This document shows positions 34,190 through 45,591 of a stretch of 64,000 nt of DNA, piece by piece; positions within the stretch are counted from its first letter, which is position 1; every line of letters begins with the position of its first letter. The position numbers and the translations under genes are program-made. Source of the DNA: Paraphoma chrysanthemicola (taxonomy: Eukaryota; Ascomycota; Dothideomycetes; Pleosporales; Phaeosphaeriaceae); contig JAGMWG010000014.1 of assembly GCA_020744225.1 (NCBI GenBank), positions 744,001 to 808,000 on the forward strand, written 5' to 3'. The notes under the pieces were generated by a model. The model searched no databases, was not told the origin of the DNA, and saw only the letters and a list, made by a program, of their open reading frames with translations.

Positions 34190-36834
34190 CTTAGGCTCTT
34201 GCAGTTACTTCGTAAAATTTCAAAGAAATTGCTCGTGCAAAGTACAGGCCTATTACCTTAATATAAATAATTAGCTTAGTGCAATTAAATAGCTAAAGTC
34301 ATAATTTCTTAGTAGAACGCGCTTATTTATAATAGTAGATTTTTAATAGATTAATTAATTATATCTTATTATAGTCTCTAGTTATTTTATAGTTTATTCT
34401 TACTTATAGAGTTACTATTTTTGTTGCTGTTACAGCCGTTAAAGTTATCTAACTTACTTATGCCTAATATAATTACAGACTTATACTTAACGCCTAGAGA
34501 CTAATCTTGCAGTATATTACTTATATATTTATTCTTATTAGTTATACTATTATTCTTATAATCTTTAGCTTAGGTTATAGCTTATGTTGCAGCACGCTTA
34601 TTCTACTATAAGGCTACTACCTTAGTATAGAGATCTATAAGCTACTATATACTAAAGACTACCTTATAAGCTAGTATTAAGTCTATTATAGTTCTCTTCT
34701 TATAATACTTAAAGCTATAGTTATAATTAATATACTTCTATTTAGCTATAGTCTTAGTATTATAGTTACTATTATTATTAGCGTACACTTACTTAGTAAT
34801 AACGCGCTTAATAAGAACACCTGTTACTGTATACTTATAGTACTAGTAGACTTAGTTCCTAACTATAGGTAATAATTACTTCTATTTATTAGTAATTTTA
34901 GTAGCCTTATAAAGTTATTTTATAGTAAGCTTACTCTCTAAGTAAGTAAGGTTATCTACCTTACGCTGTTGTACTATCTAGTACGCGTCTTAAGAGTATA
35001 TAGAACTACTCTTAGTCTCTAAAGCTTGCTTTTTACAACGTTAGCACTTATCTTTAGTATTTTTAGCTACTTTTATTTAATAGAAATTGCGCTTAAAGCT
35101 CTTAGCTATATAAGTAAGTGCTAAGATACTATATAAATACTTAATAATAGAGAACGCTACGTTAGTAAGAAGATACTTACAAAGCACAGCGTTAACAAAG
35201 AGAGCTTAGAGCTAAATTTAGTAGACTGTTTTTAGTATATAAAACGCTGTATTACTAAGTAGTAGGTTCTCTAGTTCTAGAGTTACGTTATACAGCAGTA
35301 GCTAACGTATAAGCTATACTATCTTAAGATTAATTTTAACGCAATAAAAGCTTTAGATAAAAGACTTTATAAGTAAGAAGCTAAGCTTTAGAGATAATAA
35401 GACTACTATTAGAGTAGTAGATTATACTATTATAAGTAGAGGTATAAGAGATTACTTCTTAGCGCTAGAGTTATAATCTTCCTATTATTTTAATTAATTA
35501 AGTATAATACTAAGTGCCTAAGAAGTAATACCTGTATACCTCTAGCTGCTTAGAATAGTAGTATAGGTAAAAGTTTAACGTTAGATCTCTACTATAGTTA
35601 CTAGAAAGTTAGCTTTACTTATATCTTTAGACCTAGTATAAGTAGCCTAGTTAAGGTAGCGCCTGTAGTACTATTTAAGTAGCTAAAAATAGCCTATATT
35701 AAGCAGCTAGAGTAAGTAGGTTATATAAGATAGTAACGCTCACAGTATAATACTATTATTCTCTACAAACTTAGTAAACTCTATTATCTTATATAAGCTA
35801 TACCTATCTACTAATAGTAGCTACTATCTATCTATACTCTTGTACTTTGTTATCTTATTAAAGTACTTAATCTACTCTAGCGCAAGAAAGTTATTAGTGT
35901 AGCTACTATTACTAACGTAGATAAGATAATTATTAGAGAGATTAGTAATCTAGTACTCTATAATTATTGCAGCTTTAATAATAATTATAAGTAAAATAAC
36001 TTAGCTAGTAGCGCTTACGCACTTAACAAGAGTAACAAGCTTACGATTATTAGTAGATAAGATAAAGATCTTACGTCTAAACTTACTATACACGTACTAG
36101 TTAGTTGCAACTCTAATTCTACAGCTAGTCTTATCTATATTATATATATTCTCTAAGAGTATCCTAAGCTCCTTTATATACTTTTCTAGCTAATTATACT
36201 AGCTTTAGAGAGCCTTAGGCTCTTACATAAGCTTACGCTAGATCTCTATTAGCTTTACTTTAACGCACCTGTATTTTAAGTAGCGCTAAAGCTACTAGCG
36301 TACTTAGTGCTTCCTAAGTTATAGATAAGTCTTATCTAATCTAGTATAAGATTCTACTAAGATAGTATTAGCTTATTACTTAATAAGTTCTTAATAAACA
36401 CTATAACTAATTATATTAATAGTATCTATATATTACTTAAGCGTAAAGTCTTACTTCTCTAATAAAAGCGTATTAAGTAGGCAGCAATTACTATAAGTAT
36501 AGCTACCTTTATACATACAATAGAGACGATAATATAGAAGGTTATAAACGCAGGTATAACTTTTAAGATCTAGGTTAGTGTACTAGTGTAGCTTTGCGAC
36601 GTACTCTTTTAATACTAATACATCTATAGTATATAAGAAGATTTTAGAAGCTTTTAGAGCTATATTTAAAATAATTTAGCTATTTTAGATTTATTATTAC
36701 AGCTTGTTATAGTAGAGTTATATTATCTTAAAGTTATTTAATTACACTAAGCTAATAATTTATATTAAGGTAATAGGCCTATGCTTTGCACAAGCTTCTA
36801 AATAGGAATTTTAAACAAACTGCAAGGGCCTAAG
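34190..36834 (-). mobile_element. Pogo-A, Tc1/mariner-pogo DNA transposon with terminal inverted repeats
   Basis: 2645 bp, bounded by TA on both sides (34188-34189 and 36835-36836). The ends are inverted repeats of about 75-80 bp beginning CTTAGGC(T/C)CTTGCAGTT and continuing to CAGGCCTATTACCTTAATATAAA-like sequence. The minus strand encodes a degraded DDE transposase: LLEK.DFTLK near the N-terminus, RIRVATN.YVYSKFRRKIF, NIYNIDKTSCRI (first Asp box), and RLLLVDRYSLYKIIEFTKF with VENNSIIL, LNIGYF (second Asp box and the usual LLQPLDVG segment). It sits within the copia left LTR. A copy of exactly the same length lies at 60444-63088. Confidence 0.85.
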
Positions 36835-37333
36835 TAAGCTACTTAGTAATTTAGATAGCTTATAAAAGATCTAACTAGTAAATCTTTATACACTCTCTTA
36901 AGCTATATAAACTTTTAAAGAAATTACTATAATTTTCTACTCTTTTCTTTTTAATTTATAGTTCTTTATAAGACTACTATAATAATAATTATAATAGCGT
37001 ACTATTTATTATTACTATAGTAATTCCTAGGTAAAACTACCTAATAATTAATATAATTAATTATTATAATAGTACGTTAATAGTCTAGTATAATAACGTC
37101 TTATTCTATAGATAATTAACTAGTTTTCCTAAAGAATCTAGGTCCTAGACTTTTTCTAGTAGGTATTTTAAATACCTAATATAATAAAAGTAAATAGGTC
37201 TATAATACCTAATATAATAAAAGTAAATAAGTATATAATACCTAGTATAATAAAGAGTAAATTAGAGATAGTTATAATAACTACTCTAAGTATATTATAC
37301 TACTTATTATAGACTATTATAGTATAGTCTAAT

Positions 37334-37399
37334 TATAATAATAATAAGAATAATAATAAGAATAATAATAAGAATAATAATAAGAATAATAATAAGAAT
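37334..37399. repeat. 12-bp microsatellite (AATAATAATAAG)n
   Basis: About five tandem units of AATAATAATAAG, just left of the copia RNase H remnant. Noncoding in any frame I can interpret. Confidence 0.85.
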
Positions 37400-37439
37400 T
37401 ATAATAATACTTCTTATTCTTCTTAATTATTATTATTAT

Positions 37440-38888
37440 TATATAAGTAGATTTTAAGATCTTCTAGTTTTAACTAAATTTCTTTAACTAATAAAGTCTT
37501 TAAATTTAGGTATACTAGTAGCCTTTATTAGGTTATCTACTAGTATAGTACTAGTATTTTTATATACTAAGTTTATTTTATTACTAAGTAGATTCTCTTT
37601 AATAAAGTAATAAGTTATATCTATGTACTTAGTTCTAGCGTAATAAATAGGATTTTTAGCTAGTTCTATAGTACTAAGACTATCTATTTTAATAATATTT
37701 AAATTATTAAAAAGACTAAAGTCTTTAAAAGCTTTATTATGAAATAACTCTTATATAAAGTTTAATAGATATTAGCTTTCTTTAGTAGCTTCTTTTAAAG
37801 ATATATATTCTACCTCTATACTACTAATAGCTACTATTTTTTGTAGCTTAGAAATCTAGCTAATAGTAATATTACTATTATTAGAATAATTATCTTTACT
37901 ATTATTTAAAATAAAGATATTTCCTATAGTAGGTTTTCTAGAATCTAAGTTACTCTTCTAATCTATGTTACTAATACCTAGTAGTTTTATAGAATTACTA
38001 ATATCTCTAGTATTTTTATCTTTGTTATAATAATAATAATTATTATTATTTATAGATTATTCTATAGATTCTAAAGTTAAATCTAATTCTAAATCTTTTA
38101 TTTTTAAAAGATAGCTAAAGATATTATTTAAGTAATTATAATGTTCTATAGTAGAATTAGATGTATATCTAGCTAAGTAGTTTATACTATATACTAGATT
38201 AAGTCTAGTAAATATAGTTAAATAGATTAAACTACTTATCTCTTTTTAATAATTACTAATAATAGTATTATTATCTAGAGATTCTAGATTTTTAGATAAC
38301 TTTATACCTATAGATAGAGGTAAGTTTTTAGAATTATTTTATAGCTTATTATATTTTTCTAGTATTTTAGAAATAAAGCTTCTTTACGTAATAATTAGAG
38401 ATCTATCATTTTTATCTCTTATTATTTCTATACCTAAGAACTCTTTTATCTCTCTTAAATTAGTTATTTCTAATTTAGAAGTTCTAGCTAAATCTTTATA
38501 TAGATTATTAATTAAATCTATATTTTGTATAAAAGCTAGTATATTATTAATATATAGAGCTAAAATAATAGGCTTTTCTTTATATATAAAAATGCTATTA
38601 TCTATTTTTAGACTAGTAAATTCTAGAGTTTCTAGAATTTTAGTTAAAAATAATTACTACTATTTACTAGCTTACTTTAGGCTATATAGAGCTTTATTAA
38701 GTTTATAAATAATATTATTATAATCTTTATTTATAATAGCTTTATTAAGTTCTTTAATTAAAGTTAAGTCTTAAATTTCTTTACTCTCTAAAGCTTTCTT
38801 AATAATATACTCTTTAAATTTTATAGGTAATTGTATATATATATTATTATTATTATCTATATCTATATTAGAAAAAGCTTATTTTATA
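37440..38888 (-). pseudogene. Copia pol remnant: reverse transcriptase C-half and RNase H
   Basis: Minus-strand reading gives clear Ty1/copia motifs: KLNKALYSLK.AS near 38690 (normally RLNKALYGLKQAS), YINNILAFIQN near 38540 (catalytic YVDD now YINN), EFLGIEIIRDKNDRSLII, and near the end the RNase H signature ELAKNPIYYARTKYIDITYY followed by FIKENLLSNKINLVY. It ends near 37440 with SIPKFKDFIS. The right edge abuts the Gypsy-3 target site; the rest of the polyprotein continues beyond Gypsy-3 at 45592. Confidence 0.85.
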
Positions 38889-38894
38889 TTCTAA

Positions 38895-39315
38895 TGTTAC
38901 GAACTAAGATTAGAGATACAGTAGTTATAAAGAACAGAAGGTAATAGAGTACAGGCAACCTAAGAGGTTAGTACATTAGAACTAATAATAACGTAAGCCC
39001 TGCACTAACTACATAATTCTATAATCCTACAGTCTTAGTATACACTAAGGTTTAGAATTCTATAGAATCTTATAATACACTACACTTAGAACTATAGAAT
39101 AATCTTAGAATTTATAGAATCTACGTAGTATATAGATAACTATAATAAGAGCCTTTCTCTTATTGTGTTTAACTTAATATTCTAAGATAGATAATCTACT
39201 CTAAACTACTTAAGCTTACTCTTCTACTCTACGCTTATTTTTTTTAAATAAACTCTAGAGCTCTCTTATATACTTAATTAGTCTACTCTAATCTTTATAA
39301 GCTACTATCTTAACA
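38895..39315 (+). repeat. Gypsy-3 5' LTR
   Basis: 421 bp, intact TG...CA ends. It is followed by CTTTAAACACTATTTTAAGATAAG, closely like the post-LTR junctions of Gypsy-1 and Gypsy-2. Confidence 0.9.
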
Positions 39316-39339
39316 CTTTAAACACTATTTTAAGATAAG

Positions 39340-42300
39340 TAATATAGATATAACTCTAACTTCTAAACTCTAGGCTACTAAAGGCTGTATAGACAAGGTA
39401 CCTAAGTACTACAGTAACTGCGATTAGCTAGATACATAGTTACTTTACTATAAACTCTACTACTATATAAACCTAATAATAGAATCTAAAGATAAAGGCA
39501 CTCTAGCAGCTACCTACTTAAGAGGTAGTGCCTTTAAGTAAATTAAACTATAACTAATATGCTACATAGATAGAAACGTAATAAATTCTAAGATTACAAT
39601 AATATTTAAAGATTAGAATAAGTTTAAACAATAAATTAAATAAATCTTTAGCGTCTATAAGAAAACTGTTAAAGCTAAAAGAGATATTTAGAAACTTAAA
39701 CAAACTAACTCTGTTACTAACTATACTAACCTCTTCTAATAGCACGCTATATAGATTAAGTAGAATAAATAGGCTCTTAAACACATATTTTAATAAGAAC
39801 TTAAGCTATAAGTTCTTAAAGAACTTATATAAACAAGCGCTTCTATTAATATCTTTAATAAACTTATTAATAAAACTATTTACTTAGATAATAAGCTATA
39901 TTAGCTGTAACTAGAAACACAAGAATACTAGAATAGAACTAAAAGTTAACTATATAAAGAAAAGTACTAATAAGATTATGTTTGTACTACAAATATTAGA
40001 CGAACTACTAGATACTATACTTTACTAGAACTTAAATAGATATATCTAGATAGTATTACTAAAGAACACAAGTCTTAGAAAGTAGAGAATAAAGGCAAGA
40101 ATAAGAAAGACGTAGTATGTTACAGTTATAAGAAGAAAAAACACTTCTTAAGAGACTGCTGTAGCAAGAATAAAGTTACTTATTACGTTAATATAATTAG
40201 ACACTATACTAATAGGTTCAAAACTAACAATAAACTATAGGAAATTATTGCACTTATAATAGAAAAAGAATATAATATAGTACTAGTAGAATAGAAAAAT
40301 ACTATATAGCTAAACATATCTATCTTATATATTAATGTATTAGGAACATAGCACAACGAAACTAAATCTAACGAAGAAAACGTAGCACTAATTAACGTTT
40401 ACTTAGGCACTAGAATTAAGAGACTATAGAATAGAAATAAACATTAATTTACCTAAATACTAGAACCTAACGCACAACTTACTATAATAAAAGAGAATCT
40501 TCTAAGTAGAAGAAAAAAAGCTTATAACACGTGCTAATAAAGAAAATAAAAATGTAAACTATTACCTTAGAAAAGCTATTACAGAGTATGCTATAATAAT
40601 AGCTAAGAATACACTAAGTATAGAGAAAAAGTAGTATCTTTTAACATAAGTCTAGTATATATAGACATAATCTCTAAGAATTTAAATAAAGCTATACTAA
40701 GACTACGTTAGAAAGAAATAAAATAATAGAAAAGAAAAAAGAAAACTATTATTAAGTGTATACTACCTAGAAAAGACTATATATTAATATAATACAATAA
40801 AGACTATTAGAACCTAACTTATGTATTACTTAGCTATAGATTCTACACTTATAACTACTATAACGCGCACTATAAGTAAAAAACCATAATATTATAGTTT
40901 CTTACACCTTATAAATCTTATTAATAATAATAGTTTAACTACTATAAAGATATTTATAAGAACTATCTTTAGAATAAATAAATAACAAATTACTTCCTAG
41001 AATATAACAATAAAAGAATTACTATACAAGAAGTAGTTATTAACAGATAATACCTAAATACTAACTAGTAAACCTACATAAACTCTAAATATACTACCTA
41101 TAAGTTATAAAAAAAATATAATAGATTTAACGAACATTCTTTTTTAGAAAGAAACAGAAAACTAAACTTAAAGATAAGTTTACTACTCTAGTTAGATAGT
41201 AACTAAGAAGGTTCTAATACTTATATAATATTAGAATAAGAGCTCTTAAGATATAAGTAAAGCTTAAAGAGTAGAAAATAATAGCGCTTATTAACTTAAA
41301 GTTACAAGAAAATTATATTTCTAAGAAAGTAGTTAAACGAGCTAGACTTAAACTAACTCCTAAGAAATAACTCTATACTGTAGTACTTACAGATAAATTA
41401 ATAAAATAGATTTAGTACAAAGTTAGTACGAACCTAACTATTACTTTAAAATAAAGCCTAGTAGTACGCCTAGATATCTTTAAAAAGGCCTCTTATAATA
41501 TTATATTAAGACTACTATAGCTAAGAGACTATAATCTAGATATTAATTAGAAAAATTAATAAGTCTTATTAGGTAACACAACAGACGCCTATACACCTAA
41601 TATTCTTACGTAATTATACACTACATTAGTAGATAAGAAAACAATTATAAGTATTACTTTGTAACTAACTATTCTAAAGAATAGAAAGAAACGTTTATAA
41701 TATAAAGAAGTTAACTCTACTAAGATACTAAAAGTATTAGGTACTACAGTAAGAGAAGAGAAGAAAAGCGTTACTCTAAATATTCTAGCAGTTTATAATA
41801 AATTTGTTAAAATATTTATTAAGAAAATAGACTTAAATACCTTACTAAAATACTAAAAGTAAGATTATAAGATTAAACTAGTAGAAGAAAAATACTCTAG
41901 ATTTAAACTAATATATTAACTCTTAGAGAAAGAGCTTAACGTCTTAAAGAAATAGATAGACAATAACCTAGTAAAAGAATTTATTAGGAAATCTAAGTTC
42001 TTAGTAAGATACCTAGTTCTGTTTACGCTAAAGAAAGACAGAACACTATAACTATATATTAACTACTACAAACTAAATGTAATTATAAAAAAGAATTACT
42101 ACTTATTACTTAATATATAGAAGTTACGCAATAGATTATTATACGTAAAGATCTTTATAAAGTTAGATCTTAGAGAAGTATATAATCTTATTAGAATTAA
42201 GAAAGGTAAAGAATAGAAGATAGTATTCTAAATAAGATATAGATACTATAAGTGTACTATAATGCCTTTTAGCCTAACTAACGTACTAGTAATATATTAA

Positions 42301-44535
42301 GAGCTAGTTAATAACACCTTACATAATTACCTAGATATATTTACTATTATATACCTAGATAATATCTTAATCTACTTAGAAAATCTAAAAGAATATAAGA
42401 AATAAGTAAAAGAGGTTCTACGTAGACTTAGAGTATATAACCTAGAACTAAAACTAGAAAAATGCAAATTCTATAAAGAAGAAGTTAAGTTCTTAGAACA
42501 CATTATTAGAATTAATAGAGTAAGAATTAGTAAAGAAAAGATTAAGATAATTAAGAATTAGGTAACACCTAAAATAGTAAAGAATATACAATTCTTTCTA
42601 GAATTTATAAACTTTAACTAATAGTTTATTAAAGACTTTACGAAGATTACAATACTATTAACTAAGTTAACAAAGAAAGAAACTACTTAAAAATAAAGTA
42701 AAGATTAATAAGAAGTATTTAAAAAGCTTAAAAACGCCTATATTACTAAGCTAGTACTTATAGCATTTTAAAGTAGTAAACTCTTATAATTTAAGATAGA
42801 TGCGTCTAATCTTATAATAAGTAGAGCTGTACTACAAGAATATAATAGTAAGTAGTATTCTATAGTGTACTACTTAAAGAAGTTCTTGTCTATAAAAGAA
42901 TAATACAACGTTTATAATAAAGAACTCCTTATAATAGTATACGCACTAGAATACTAGAGAGTATATACTAAAAGTTACTCTAAACTAATAATATATACAG
43001 ACTATAAGAATCTTATACACTTTACTACTACAAAATAACTTAATTAAAGATAAGTGCAATAGTTAGAAATACTTAGATAATATTAGTTTAAAATTATATA
43101 TACTTCTAGAAAAGATAATAGAAGAGCAGATACTCTAAGTAGAAGGCATAACGTAGTTAGAAAGAAAATAAATATTTTTATACCTCTACTATAATAAAAC
43201 AAGAATAGATCTTTAGAACTATTTAAAGAAGTATATTCTATACTTTAAATTACACACAAAGTACTAGAGAAATTATAGAAAGAACTTATTCTAAGCTATT
43301 ACAATAATTCTATACACAAACACCTTAGAATTATACAAACTATAGAACTTATTTAATAAAACTATAAGTTTAAGAATATAAAGAATAAAGTTATAGACTT
43401 TATTAGGAAATATACTAACTACTATTATAATAAATATAGTACATATACAGAATACAGAGAAATATAGACTATTAAATTACTAACTAAACCTTAGACTAAT
43501 ATCTCTATAGATTTTGTTACAAAACTACTAGAGTTAAAAGATCTAACTACTAGACTAAAGTATAACGCAATACTTATAGTTATAGACTACTTTATAAAAG
43601 CTATAGAATACATACTATTTAGAAAAAACTATACAGTAGTATAATTAGGATATGTTATTAATAATTAAGTTATCTAATACTATAGTATACTAAAAATAAT
43701 AATAAGTAACTAAGACAAGCTCTTTACATCTAATTATTAGGCTACACTTATAGTAGCTATTAGAACTTAAAGAAAACTATCTACTACCTACTACTCTTAA
43801 ATAAATAGATAAATAGAATAAACAAACTATACTATAAAAACATACCTATAGATCTACACTAACGAGAAACAAGATAATTAGGTATTACTACTACTTATAG
43901 CTTAAATAGCTTATAATAATAAAATATTAGAATTAACTAGAAAGATACTATTCTTTACTAACTATAGAAGATATCTATATCTCTTTAAAAGAACGTTACT
44001 TAGCCTAAACACTAAAGCTACTATATCTATAGTAGAAAAATTAAAGAAAACTTATAAAGAAATATAAGAACGTATTAAGAAAGCTTAATAGTATAGTATT
44101 TTACATGTTAATAAAAAGAGAAAAATAGCACCTTAGCTAAAAGAAGAGAATAAAGTATACTTACTTACAAAAAACTTACGAATAATACAACTAAGTAAAG
44201 AACTAGACTACGTTAAGATTAGACTGTTTTTAATTTATAAGAAAAATAGACTAGTAATATATACATTAGATCTACTATGAGATGCTAAAATTTACCTTAG
44301 ATTCTACGTTAAACTATTAGAACTAGTAGACCTTAAAATACTACTCTAGAAAACCTTCTATTTTAAAATAGAAGAAGAAAACAAATTTAAAGTTAAGAAA
44401 ATCCTAGACTATTGCGACACTAAGCAAATTAAGCTGTAAGAATACCTAGTTAAATAGTTAGAATACAACTACTCTAAAAATACTTAGAAACCTAAAAGTA
44501 ATCTCTAAAACTACAGATAATATATTAAGAAATAC
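39340..44535 (+). pseudogene. Gypsy-3 degraded gag-pol with chromodomain
   Basis: Domains in + strand order with RIP stops ignored. Gag zinc knuckle near 40105-40165 (VCYSYKKKKHFLRDCCSK). Protease near 41280-41320 (ALINLKLQENYIS). Reverse transcriptase with YLDNILIYLENLKEYKK near 42350-42400, keeping the first Asp of the YxDD box, then KLEKCKFYKEEVKFLEHII. RNase H near 42800-43130. Integrase near 43370-43650 with the HHCC-like YYNKYS region and FVTKLLELKD..T and LIVIDYFIKAIEYI. Chromodomain near 44430-44520 (EYLVK.LEYNYSKNT.KPKSNL). Less heavily mutated than Gypsy-2, but every domain has stops. Confidence 0.85.
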
Positions 44536-44559
44536 TAGAAAAGAATAAGACAGAACCTT

Positions 44560-45100
44560 AGCTACTAGAAACGTACCTTATAAACTCTTACTAGCTGCCT
44601 ACTTAATACTACTAAACTTAAGTTCTAAAGGTATAAAGACACTCTAGTCTAGAGCTAAAGTACTAGGTATTAAACCTTCGTCTAAATTACTAAGCTCCTA
44701 ACCTAAAGCCTCTACTACATCTAAAGTCTTTAGATTCTCTACATAATAACTAGACTTATCTACTAACTTCTACTTGTAATACTATAGAAATTTCTTTTAT
44801 TTACAAAGATAATTCTTTTTTGCATAAGCTATAACTAACGTATCTAACGCTGCCTCTTTAGCCTTATTAGCTTTAGTCTCCTACTAATCTAGACGCGCTA
44901 GTTCTATATCTAACTTTAAATAGTTAGGCAAAGAAACATCTACTAGAACGCAGTTCCTATTACTACTACAATAATAATTTCTATACTTCTTCTTTAATAA
45001 CGATATTTTATACTTTAAACTCCTCTTTACGTAATACTAGTAAGAAACTATAGCTAGCTAACTAGTGCTATTAATACAATCGCTAGTAAAGTAATAATAA
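44560..45100 (-). pseudogene. Antisense ORF of Gypsy-3: Cys cluster and charged helical protein
   Basis: Best preserved of the three antisense frames. On the strand opposite to gag-pol it reads YYVKRSLKYKISLLKKKYRN, then CSSNRNCVLVDVSLPNYLKL, DIELARLD, ETKANKAKEAALDTLVIAYA, KKNYLCK and later SSYYVENLKTLDVVEALG and ELSNLDEGLIPSTLALD. So there is a Cys/Tyr cluster (Tyr partly replacing Cys through RIP), a conserved VDVSLP step, a charged alpha-helical block and an acidic/hydrophobic C-terminal part. It lies between chromodomain and 3' LTR, as in Gypsy-1 and Gypsy-2. The overall plan is what I would expect of a real small fungal protein; its function is unknown. Limits are approximate. Confidence 0.6.
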
Positions 45101-45165
45101 GTAGTACTACTAGAAACTATTAGAACACATTTATAAGAATATAAAAGAAAGAAAGAAGAGAATAG

Positions 45166-45586
45166 TATTACGAACTAAGATTAAGAACATAGCAGTTATA
45201 AAGAATAGAAAGTAACGAGATACAGGTAACCTAAGAAGTTAGCACATTAGAACTAATAATAACGTAAGCTCTGCACTAACTACGTAATCTTACAATTCTA
45301 TAGTCTTAGTACACGCTAAGATTTAGGATTCTATAGAATCTTACAATATACTACACTTAGAACTATAGAATAACTTTAGAATCTATAGAATCTACGTAGT
45401 ATATAGATAACTGTAATAAGAGCCTTCCTCTTATTATGTTTAACTTAATATTCTAAGATAAATAATCTACTCTAGACTACTTAAGCTTACTCTTCTACTC
45501 TACGCTTATTCTCTTTAAATAAACCCTAGAGCTCTCTTGTATACCTAATTAGCCTACTCTAATCTCTATAAGCTACTATCTTAACA
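45166..45586 (+). repeat. Gypsy-3 3' LTR
   Basis: 421 bp, aligned end to end with the 5' copy. The first bases are TATTAC where the 5' copy keeps TGTTAC. Followed by target duplication CCTAA. Confidence 0.9.
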
Positions 45587-45591
45587 CCTAA

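Larger units (their letters stand above)
38895..45586 (+). mobile_element. Gypsy-3, chromodomain Ty3/gypsy retrotransposon inside copia RT
   Basis: Complete element of 6692 bp. LTRs are both 421 bp (38895-39315 and 45166-45586), with TGTTACGAAC...CTTAACA ends. The target duplication is TCTAA (38890-38894) against CCTAA (45587-45591), differing by one C/T transition. A purine tract (AAAAGAAAGAAAGAAGAGAATAG-like) precedes the 3' LTR. It interrupts the copia reverse transcriptase near the position that normally reads MDVKTAFLNG. Confidence 0.9.
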
